Shown here one piece after another: positions 25,201 to 35,004 of a DNA stretch of 64,000 nucleotides. Below the pieces are notes generated by a model. The model was not told the DNA's origin. It worked only from the letters and a program-made list of their open reading frames with translations, and made no database searches. This stretch comes from Homarus americanus (taxonomy: Eukaryota; Arthropoda; Malacostraca; Decapoda; Nephropidae): NCBI RefSeq assembly GCF_018991925.1, contig NW_024724368.1, forward strand, positions 3,952,209 through 4,016,208, given 5' to 3'. Position numbers and translations under genes: made by a program. The first letter of the stretch is position 1; each line of letters starts with the position of its first letter.

Positions 25201-28200
25201 CAGTATAAATTTAATTAAAGAATTTATTTTCTTTCAGGTAGTTGTCAGTGAAGAGATATTAATTTATGTATTTCAGGTATAAGAGAACTTGGATCCGAGT
25301 AGAACGTTCAAGATCACAACAAACTTTAGACCTCCACATGGGTGTACCATTTGAAACTGTTAAACTTACAGCCTTTGGCAAGAATAAGGACCTGTTCATT
25401 GATATTTTGGAAGAGGGTTAGTGTTGGACTTGCTTTTTTTCTCCTTAAATTAAAGAATTATCTGAATGACTGACTGTTTAGAGCTGACTGTCATGGGAAT
25501 TCATGTGTTGAACCTGAACAAATGCCTCAGATTACAATCACGATCTGCACAGTAAGGAGGTTGTTCCAGCTCTGATCTTGGAGACAAATAAGTCTTCTCC
25601 TTGTGGTAAACACTTACATTGAGCATTCTGTGGACATCCAGTCCTTGGTAGTTCTGTAGGTTTTAGATGGTGTTGTGAGGATTACTGTGTTAACCACTAA
25701 AGTGTTTGGTTAGCTACCCATTTTATTTCAGGGCCACCACCTCCAGTTTGTCAATCAGCTTATCTTTGTGAAAATATACGTTTCATAATTACAGTACAGT
25801 ATTTAAGACTATAAATTGATTTATCAGTGGCATTTTAGTCTCTATATCGATACCTGTTCTTCTTTATTATTTGTCAGTGACTCTTCCATGGTTACTCATT
25901 CCTTCCAAGAGGAAACTTCCAGTAGGTGTGGTTTATATTGAAATTTTCCATTTCTTGACAGCTCGTGATTTGGCAGTAAAGCAAAATGAAGGGAAGACCA
26001 TAATGTACACTGCCTATGGCTCAGAGTGGCGGCAGTTTGGCAATCCTCGAAAACCTCGCCCACTCACCTCTGTTGTACTTGATGAGGGAGTCTCTAATAA
26101 GATTGTAAAAGATGTTAAGGAGTTTATGGATAATCCTAAATGGTACTCTGACAGAGGTAAGACAAACATAGTTCTTCAATTTCCCATTTCTCACACACAG
26201 TACTGTACACACAATACTGTAACTTAGTACTTGTTCTGGCACAAACACAACAAACTCCCAACTATTTACTCTTACTAAGAGTACATATTTTGACACAAGT
26301 ATATACACAGTCATGTATTGGGACAGCTTTAAACCTTGCTTCAAATTTCCCTGGTGGCATCCAGGGGTAGTATGCCATCAGGTAATCACAGCTAACCCAC
26401 ACGGTTGGAAAATGGCCATAAAATAGTAAAGATGATGCTGATGATCTTTCATTGTTATTAAGTTAAACACCCAGTACATTTAAAATTCACAGAGTAGAGT
26501 AATATTATTGATAGCACAAGGTGTGTAGGGAGGGAGAGAATAAATGAGTAAAAACAACAGTAACAGCAAAAACAAGAAAACAAAAATGAAAATAGCTATT
26601 GTATATGTGTATGTACAAGTATGCATGCTGCATGTACACTGTACAGTCATTCATTTCTTTATGCTATAATTTTATAAATGAGTAAGCAAATTTTTAATAG
26701 TTAACATCTAGAGCTTACTAAATATGACCTTCTTAAACGATATTGTGTTTCCTCAGGAATCCCCTATAGGCGTGGTTATTTACTTCATGGTCCTCCTGGG
26801 TGTGGCAAGAGCTCTTTTATAACTGCTCTGGCTGGAGAATTACAACTTGGCATTTGTGTTCTAAACCTCAGTGAGCGAGGCCTTACTGATGACAGACTTA
26901 ACCATTTGTTGGCTCTGGCACCTGAGGTTTGTGGATTAAATTACTGTATTTACTGACATGCTGCTTTCATCTAGTTACCAAGAGTAATTCATTGTTTATC
27001 TAGATTTCACTTATCCAGATTTTATCTCAATGTTAGTACAGTACTGTAGTACAATACTTTATTTTTATGCCAGTCATCTGCATCCCCTTCAATCTGTTCC
27101 CTTACTGTATTGTACAGTGTTAATGATACAAGTTGTACAATTTGTTATGTATTTCAAGCCAGTAAGTGATAATTTTTAGGAGTTTTATCATATGACCAGG
27201 TTCAAGTAAAACTTCAGTGACCTCTATCTCATCAGCCAGAACTCCCGGTGACCTCTCATTCCCATATATTCCTACATATCTCCTAAATTCTATCAGAATA
27301 AAAAAAGATCACTGGGATTTTTTCCTCCACGAACCTGCCATATGAATAGATAGATGTCACTTGTCAGATTAAAGTTCTTATATTTATGCCGAGATGTGAA
27401 AGATTGAAGATATTTCGTCTTTACAGAACACTATCATTCTACTGGAGGATGTTGATTCAGCTTTTGCTAGCAGAGAAGAAACTGCAGATAGTAAGTAATG
27501 ACTCTGTGTGAAATACAGTCTCTCCTCGACTTACGACGGGGGTCCGTCCCGACGACCAGGTCGAAAGGCGAAAATAATACATAGAAATTCTAAAACGGGT
27601 GTCTCTTTTTCTTCTCAGCACCACGAGAACTCTCACTTTTATGCTTGCCAGCCATTTTAAAGGGAATTACAAATGAAAATTTTGTCAGTACACAGCGCGA
27701 TCACTAACGTCGGGACTCAAAAATATGTAATGTGAAAAATATTTTATACGACCATGGTCGTCGAATGTCCGGGTTGTCGTAAGTCAAGGAGAGACTGTAT
27801 AGTAACACCATCTTTGCCCCTTCATATATTGTTTATTGTCTTGTGAGAAAGATGGCATTAAGAATTACTTTATCACTGAACTACTGTACATTCCCTAAAG
27901 TAAATGTCATTTATAACATAAGCAGATCAGTTTGTTTCGATACACTTATGCATGTACAGTTTATTTCTATACAAGAACTGAGTAGCTGATCAGTACTCAC
28001 TAATGTAGACCTCTACACTCATTTCTACTGTTATTTCTGTAATTATTACCATTGTTTTTACCCCATTTAGGCCTACACTCCTCAAACTTACTTGATCAAA
28101 CTGGCATTCATCATTCACCACCTTAAAAATGTTTTTATTACATACCTTTTCCTTTAAATTCCAGCGCTCTGGTTAGTAGCCAGTCACTCGCTCGGCTCCC

Positions 28201-29600
28201 GCCAAGTTGCCAGACACCACTATTTGAACGAATCATACTGAAAACAGTGATATCGCTTCTTAGGCCGATTGTACTTCACCAAAGTCCATCACATACTTTA
28301 ACTAGCTACTGACGACTTGACACTAATGCATTGTAATTTTCTTGTAAATATCACATGGTTATTAATGAGAACCAAATCTTCTCTCAGTGAAAGCTGCATA
28401 CGCTGGCCTCAATCGGTTGACCTTTAGTGGACTTCTGAACTGTCTTGATGGTGTTGCATCAACAGAAGCAAGAATGATGTTCCTGACAACAAATTATCCT
28501 GAAAGGTGAGCTGTTCATAAGTTGTTATAAGACATAAACCTATATTCAGCTGATATACAAACCATACTATGATTTAAATGTCATAGAGCTGCAAGGAAAT
28601 ACCCTGAGTTGAACAAAGTCCAGGACAGTACTCGAAAAATGTCTGATTAACCATTTACGTTGGATGAGTAAAGCTTTCTATCGCCTTCTTGAATATCCCA
28701 GAAAACTTCAGCAATAGATCTAGTCAGAATTCTAAGCTTAGACATTAAAAGTACAACTACTGCACGTTTGTTTCAGACTTGACCCAGCATTGATACGCCC
28801 AGGCCGAGTAGACATGAAGGAGTATATTGGATACTGCACAACTCACCAGTTGGAGACAATGTTCTGCAACTTTTATCCTGATGTTTCTGGTCTAGCTTCA
28901 ACCTTCTCACAAGTTAGTAACCCTGTAGTTCTTAATATTAGTTTTACACAACCAAGTTAACTCTGATATCCACTAAGAATTTAGATGTCAGTAGCAAATT
29001 ATGTGAGTTTGGATATACAGTAGACTGGAATGTGAATGGAATTAGTAAAGTAACAGGAAGAAACTAATATTCATCTCATTCTTTGTGGCAGGAAACAGAT
29101 TTGTTAAGTGTGTGTGAACCAAAGATAAAAATTATTAAAAAGTACTTTTAAATGGAGCAAGAAATGTAGATTTAGACCTTGTAGATGATAATGGCTGTGT
29201 AAGAGAAAGTTTTAGACTCCGGAAGATGACGAGAAAGTGGCGAGAGAGAATAACTGTGTGTGCCCGAAGCAAAGATAGAGATGTACGAGGGAATCTTTTT
29301 GGGTGTGAAACTTGACTTGGGATGCAAGAGGCAGAAGCAAATAAGAATGGAGTGAAAGATACACTAGAGAAAGTCATCAGAACTCAATGAACTGTTATTT
29401 ATGTTACTTCTTCCAGGCTTCAGGAAACTTGGGAGTTCCACTGAGTGCAGCAGCAGTCCAAGGTCACTTTATGATTTACAAAGAAGATCCTTTAGGAGCT
29501 GTACACAACGTTATTCATATGGCCACTGAAAATGTCATCAGGAGAGATACCATACCCATGAATAGAGAGAATAGTGTATTTGATATAAAGAAAAACTTGT

Positions 29601-29602
<2 letters not shown>
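22296..29602 (+). CDS. BCS1L: Mitochondrial chaperone BCS1 (complex III Rieske assembly AAA+ ATPase)
   Basis: BCS1 is an inner-membrane AAA+ ATPase that translocates the folded Rieske protein across the inner membrane during complex III assembly. Exons: 22296-22406, 22518-22729, one of 23376-23515 or 25277-25416, 25962-26156, 26757-26926, 27427-27490, 28388-28505, 28777-28912, 29417-29602. Every junction has GT..AG and the phases agree, giving 443 aa (human about 419). The N-terminus [19 protein letters not shown] is the BCS1 transmembrane segment; [12 protein letters not shown] and QHLSVET mark the BCS1-specific domain; Walker A GPPGCGKS is at residues 231-238; Walker B ILLEDVD at about 280-286; a sensor-like TTN at 331-333; and ALIRPGRVD holds the arginines R344/R347. 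The start is the ATG that gives the conserved family N-terminus. The third coding exon is duplicated (see its own entries). The last exon is followed almost at once by an (AT)n tract and then a polyadenylation signal. Confidence 0.95.
23376..23515 (+). other. BCS1L: BCS1L alternative exon 3a
   Basis: A 140-nt exon between acceptor CACCACCAG and donor GTGTGT. Its first base completes a Trp codon begun in exon 2 (TG|G); it then encodes 46 residues and ends on the first base of a codon completed by exon 4 (G|CT, Ala). It encodes the BCS1 segment with [20 protein letters not shown] and [12 protein letters not shown]. The stretch TPWE.VTFTA is closer to the vertebrate BCS1L pattern than the equivalent in exon 3b. 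Phase and length are identical to the copy at 25277. Confidence 0.85.
25277..25416 (+). other. BCS1L: BCS1L alternative exon 3b
   Basis: The second 140-nt version of coding exon 3, between acceptor TATTTCAG and donor GTTAGT. It encodes 46 residues including [20 protein letters not shown] and ends with DILEE. 25 of 46 residues match exon 3a. WIRVERSR and ILEE resemble vertebrate BCS1L more closely here than in 3a. The frame is open, with no stop or indel, which suggests the exon is under selection and not decaying. Confidence 0.85.
27516..27797. mobile_element. Tigger/pogo-type MITE in BCS1L intron
   Basis: The terminal inverted repeats CAGTCTCTCCTCGACTTACG (left) and its near-complement GTCGTAAGTCAAGGAGAGACTG (right, split here as GTCGTAAGTC and AAGGAGAGACTG with a shared A) are flanked by TA on both sides. 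It has 282 bp and no coding capacity, and lies just after exon 6 (27427-27490). The CAG start, the TA duplication and the CCTCGxCTTACG core are typical of Tigger-like elements. Confidence 0.85.
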
Positions 29603-29734
<132 letters not shown>

Positions 29735-29799
29735 TACAGATTGGGTTTTCAACAGTGTTTTTTACAACTCATTGTTGAATTTCCTTGTGTTCTTTATGA

Positions 29800-29805
29800 A
29801 ATAAA
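29800..29805 (+). terminator. Probable BCS1L polyadenylation signal
   Basis: AATAAA about 200 bp after the BCS1L stop codon and beyond the AT repeat. It is the first canonical signal after the stop on this strand. Confidence 0.6.
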
Positions 29806-29829
29806 ACATTTTTAAATACTTCTTCCTTC

Positions 29830-30787
29830 AAACCAGTATATATTTTCATTGTTAGAAATAATAAGGCTCAATATACTGTATATATATTTCAGAAGCCATT
29901 ATATTGTAAGCCAAAACAATGTCTCCCCCATTCAGTTCTACTTTTTTCTTTAATAGTGACCACTGACCCCTGTAAAATGCTCAAAAAGATAAAAACTATA
30001 AATCAATTTATGCCGCTGTCTGTAGACAGTAACAAAGCATCTTTGTATGGAGTCAAGTAAATTAATGGAGGTATAGTTGGCATAAAATCCCTAATTTGTG
30101 CAATTCTGAGGACCTTCAAAAACAGTAAAATGATAAAAACCTCCCCCCAAAATTAGGGTCAGTAATCTGCCCATTAACCAGAATAATTGGTGTGGAATGC
30201 TTCCGGTTATGGAGATGACGCTTCTTATCCCCTGAAAAAATTGCACATCTACGGAATTTTCTGAGCTTTGGCTAAAGTTTCCACATCTAAACTACACATC
30301 TGGCACAGAGTACCATTGTCATGGAGACTTAACTGCAGTTGGACAGCCACAAAGTAATATTTATTTATGCAGGCTGCCAGTCCCTCCTCCCTCCATTGTC
30401 TGGCCTTGGTGAATGTTGTTTTTAATAAAATATAATTATCAATAAGTCATTTTTATTTAAAAAAAAATATACAGTACTGAAAATAAATTTTTTATCTTTT
30501 CCTATAATTATGACTGAGCACGGAGTAGCTATGTTGTGATGCAGGCTGGCCTGATGGAACCACAACAATAATAAATGACACTCATGAGAGCAAGATACTT
30601 TTGTTCTTAAAATTTTTAAATAATTTATTCCCAAGATTTGTGTCACATTACAGTAGTAACCAATCACAGCTCTGAACCTACCCACCCCTGTGCTCAGCAT
30701 GATAAAATTGCTCCGAAATTCGATGAAAAGCACGGGACGGAGATTTTTCTCAGATTTTCTTGGAATGCTAAAATTTTATTTTCCAGG
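29830..30787. other. Intergenic stretch between BCS1L and the Tigger element
   Basis: AT-rich sequence with no recognisable exon or RNA gene. Confidence 0.5.
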
Positions 30788-33028
30788 TAGTGGGGTATGC
30801 TATAACGAATCTAATTGGTTCTAGAACCTTGTTCGTTATAGGATTAATCCGTCCCAGGCCCCCAAATACAACCACTTAACACTGAAAATTTTCTGTGGAA
30901 AATGTAAAAAATACGGTACCTTATCTCACCTTAGTGTTGTTCAGCATGCAGGACAGGAGGCATAGGGGGAGGAGAGAATTACGGAGAAGAGGTGGAAGGA
31001 GAGGAGTCATCCTTCCTAGCCCTCTTTGGTGACTGTCTTACAGGCATTTTGTCTGTAGGGTCTTTGCAACTTTTTTTAAGAAAGAATCCAGGGTTGGCTG
31101 CTTCAACCTTGATTTCTGGACCTTCCAAAAGTGGTTCATCACATTGTCATTAAACACACTGATGGCCTTTTCCACAGAACCAACATCAGGATGATAATCC
31201 TCAGCAAGCTTAGACAGTTTGCTCCAGCAAAAGAACACATCCTTGAGATCTTTGGCTGGAATGATGCAGCTTTCCTCCTTGTCCTCATCCTCCCCTGACT
31301 CCTCAGAAGTTAAGCTCCGCTTCAGTGTCTCATTTTCCCCTTTGTGAAGCTCAAGCAGCTCCTCAGTGGACAGCTCCTTACTGTGCTCTTCCACCAACTC
31401 CTCAACATCATCATCATCCACTTCCAGGCCCATGGAATTGCCCAGAGACACAATTTCATGTACAACAGCCTCTTCCTCTAACTCTTCGAAGCCTTCAAAG
31501 TCTCTTTGAAACACTCATTCAGGCCACAATGGCCTCCAAGCAGCACAAAGACACCTCATAGTAACCTCTTTCCAGGCTGACGAAATTAAAAACACAGCGT
31601 CTGCTATATTGAAGTGACTCTTCCAAAATTCCTTCAAACTAACATCACTGGAAGAAGTGGACGCAAAACATTTTCTAAATAGTGCCTTTGTGTACAGCTT
31701 CTTAAAGTTAGAAATTACCTGTTGATCCATGGGCTGGATGAGAGGTGTTGTGTTGGGTGGCAAGAAGTGCACAGTGATGAAGTTGAACTCCTCTGGCAAT
31801 TCAACCATCAAATTAGGAGGGTGGGCTGGTGCATTGTCCATCACCAACAAAGCTTTCAGTGGAAGATTATTCTCCCTGAGGTATTCCTGAACACTGGGTC
31901 CAAACACCTCAATCACCCACTCAGAGAAAAGATTCCTGGTCACCCAAGCCTTTGGATTTGACCGCCACTTAACACCAAGGCGGTTCTTCCTCATGTTTTT
32001 GAAAGCTCTGGGATTTTCTGCATGGTACACAAGGAGTGGTTTTATTTTGCAGTCACCAGAAGCACTAGAACAAAGAAGGAGGGTAAGCCTGTCTTTCATT
32101 GGCCTATGGCCAGGGACAGAAGTTTCCTCCCTTGTAATGTATGTACGGCGAGGCATTTTTTTCCAAAAAAGTCCAGTTTCATCACAGTTGAATACCTGCT
32201 GAGAAACAAAGCCTCCCTTTTTAATCACATTCAAAAAAATTTCATGGTGTTCCTTAACTGCTTGCTTATCTGCGCTAGCAGCGTCACCATGTCTCACAAC
32301 ACTATGTAATTTATTTCTCCTGAAACCAGTAAACCACCCCTTGGTACCGCTAAACACTGGCACATCACTATCACTTCCACTGGGAGTCTTGGCTTTAAGG
32401 TCCTCAAACAATTGTCTGGCCTTCTCACAAATTATAGCTTCACTAATGCTATCACCTGCCATTTCTTTCTCCTTTATCCACACTAAGAGTAAATTTTCCG
32501 TCTCCTCAATCACATTACACCTTGCTTTGCTAAGTCTAGAGATTCCCTTAGCCACTTGCACAGTTTTCAACTCCTCTTTATTCTTCAAAATCGTACATAT
32601 AGTCGATTTAGCCATCCCATACTCATCACTAAGTTTCGCAATGCTTGTTCCATTCTCATGTTTCTTTATGATTTCTTTCTTAGTTTCAAGGGTTATGAGC
32701 TTTCTCACTCGCTTTGGACGATTCATTGTTACAATTGTACACTTGTATAACAAAATATTTATACAAATAACTCGTATTTCTACATCAAAAGACGAAATTT
32801 CAACAATAACAGTGGTGCACTGGCTACACAATGAGACAAAGATGGCACCTGATGCTCTTGTTGTGGGTCGCGGTGCAACAATATTCATGCGCCAGACAAA
32901 ATAGTCCCGTATTCATCCGCGTTTGTTGTAGGAGTTGCGTTCGTTATAACATTCTCAATTTTATAGGTAAAACCGTTCGTTATAGGAATATTCGTAGTAG
33001 GATCCGTTCGTTATAGCATACCCCACTG
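30788..33028 (-). mobile_element. Tigger-like DNA transposon (about 2.24 kb)
   Basis: The inverted ends AGTGGGGTATGCTATAACGA (left) and the complement on the right enclose a CENP-B/Tigger-type transposase on the - strand. The right end has a perfect CAG..-TA boundary (CCCCACTG|TA). At the left the terminal C appears changed to T, and the flanking TA is not evident, so the left target duplication has decayed or the end has mutated. Sub-terminal GTTCGTTATAGGA repeats occur at both ends. It lies between the 3' ends of BCS1L and WRAP53. Confidence 0.9.
31038..32726 (-). pseudogene. Tigger/pogo transposase with a single in-frame stop
   Basis: The start ATG at 32726 gives MNRPKRVRKL, followed by a CENP-B-type N-terminal helix-turn-helix (about residues 10-55, with IAKLSDEYGMAKSTI), a second DNA-binding region (about 75-150) and a DDE_1 catalytic core: D182 in NCDETGLF, D297 in LLVMDNAPAH, D334 in PLIQPMDQQ. 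After residue 403 (LWPE, 31515-31517) an in-frame TGA interrupts the frame, and the same frame continues with FQRDFEGFEE and an acidic C-terminal tail to 31038 (158 codons). Length, fold order and catalytic triad match full Tigger transposases, so this copy is recent. Whether the truncated form retains activity is unknown. Confidence 0.9.
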
Positions 33029-33886
33029 TAATGGAAGATTCCGGCTAACAGGGAGATTACTGCAGTCTACCATGGTTGACTTATGGCAAAACAACATACC
33101 AAAACCCACAAAATTTTGCAATTTGAGGATTACTGTTCCTAAAGAAAAATTTTAAAATGCATTAATCTCGCTTTTTTTTAAAATCATTGTGTGGGGTTCT
33201 GTATATAACAAGGTACACTGGTGGATCCACATTTCCTCAATGAAGGGGGCCACTCAAGTCCAGGAGGCAACAGGGTGATCACTGAAGAAGTAATGCCGTA
33301 CAGGTGCCCTCTGAACTGACTAAAAGCATCTGGTGTTAGCCAAATAAAATATTAAGTGGCTATCCCATAGTGTAGGGGTTAAATATCTCGCCCTCTTACA
33401 CAAGTAGAATACAAAATATATACTTTGCACACCTTTGGATAACAGTTCAGCAAACATGAGAATCTTAAAAACTAAAGAATGACATCACATGGGTGGCACT
33501 GGACCGTTAGGATCATGAACCATAAGTTTTATGTATGTTCTGTACAATACAATATTTATGTCTGGACTCCCATAAACACAAATTATCTCATACACAAAAC
33601 ATTTTGTTACAACCAAGGTACCAATGACCCTATTCTGTATTAATAAGTTAGACTACACAATGAAATACAATGTATGTGTATAATATGTACTCACCATCCC
33701 CAAACCTGGTTCATTAGCCTACAGGGCCCTTGATATTCCACCCAAGAACCTCTGCTTACCAAAATTTATTTATACCCAGGACTAAGACTCAGAAACATAG
33801 CAACAAAATGTTTTTCCAATAGCATATAACCTCCACCAGTTCAAATCATCCATGTTAGAGGAGGAGGGGACGCCAACAACAGTATA
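33029..33886. other. Intergenic stretch with a shared dispersed repeat
   Basis: No gene. The segment around 33305-33392 (GGTGTTAGCCAAATAAAAT..AAGTGGC) resembles 24037-24127 in the BCS1L intron, so both belong to an undescribed dispersed repeat. Confidence 0.45.
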
Positions 33887-34568
33887 CAGTGGTCCCTCGG
33901 TTAACGAACACAATTCGTTCCAGAAGGTTGTTCGTTAACCGAAACCATTGTTTCAATGGGTTTTTGGTTAATTGGTTCCAGCTCACGGAAAATTACCTAA
34001 AGTACAAAAAAAAAAATGCAGTAAAGTACACTTACTTTTCGGTGTGTATGTAGAAGGCTCCTGGATGATGATGCTGATGTGAATTTGAAGTGGGAGGTGG
34101 AGGAGGAGAAGGGAGAAGAGAAGGAAATGGGGGTGGAGGAGAAGGATTTTACCGTTTCTTGGAAGGTGAGTCACCTTCCATGAAAAAGAGTTTATGTTCA
34201 AGAGTCTCAAACAAGATGTTCCCTCCACTGAACGGATACACAAACTGACGCTAAGCTTGGTGTGTTGAGTGACTGCTTGGCGAGCTAAAAACTAGTTTCC
34301 CGTACTTCAATTATATTCAATAATTGTTAAAATGACTAAAAAATTTAATATAAAACTTTTAAAATTATTGAATAGTACAACCTTCTTGATATTTACTCAA
34401 ATGGTAACGAATTTAAGCCCTAGAACCGATTACTGTATTGGCGGACTAATACTACAGCTGGTGAGCAGCCGAAAGCAAGCGAAAACATGTTGGGAAAAAT
34501 TCGTAAGGAATTCGTTAACCTAAGTGAAGATTCTTATGGAAGGTAATTCGTTAACCGAGGGACCACTG
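33887..34568. mobile_element. Tigger-type non-autonomous element (682 bp)
   Basis: The perfect terminal repeats CAGTGGTCCCTCGGTTAACG (left) and its complement (right) are flanked by TA on both sides. A purine-rich interior (GGAGGAGAAGG) has no recognisable transposase. It lies downstream of the WRAP53 3' end. Confidence 0.9.
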
Positions 34569-34609
34569 TACAGTATATATACACATGTATAAATGTTACC
34601 AAAAAAATT

Positions 34610-34752
34610 TGTGTAACCAGTGATTTCAAGAAATCCCTAAAAATTTTAGTAAGTTCATGTAATTACGTGAAATCCCCGGCCCTTCAAACCAGGGATTTAT
34701 TGAAATCCCTAGGAATTTTAGGGATTGCGTGAAATCACTGGTTACGTAAATT
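34610..34752. mobile_element. Palindromic MITE of about 143 bp
   Basis: The left arm TAACCAGTGATTTCAAGAAA (then TCCCTAAAA) is mirrored on the right by TTTTAGGGATTGCGTGAAAT..CACTGGTTA. The loop contains further AAATCCC / GGGATTT pairs, so almost the whole element is a hairpin. It has no coding capacity and lies next to the predicted WRAP53 polyadenylation signal. Confidence 0.7.
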
Positions 34753-34777
34753 CCCGGTAACATCTAAAGAAAGAAAT

Positions 34778-34783
34778 TTTATT
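34778..34783 (-). terminator. Possible WRAP53 polyadenylation signal
   Basis: AATAAA on the - strand, about 225 bp after the WRAP53 stop codon. It is the first clear canonical signal found downstream in that orientation. Confidence 0.45.
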
Positions 34784-35004
34784 CTTATTATTAAACCAAA
34801 AAAATAATGAAACTCCTTTGTAAGTTGACTAGGAGCAAATTTTAGCTTGGCTACTCTGAAATTAGAAGTATTTGAACTTTTCATAATTTAGTGCAGTAGC
34901 AACTGCTTTACAGGCTGGCACGAATTACAACATAAGTCATTACCTGTACAGTATATGAGTTTCTCCTTAGCCTGGGAATTTCATAACGTAGGGTCACTTA
35001 TACA

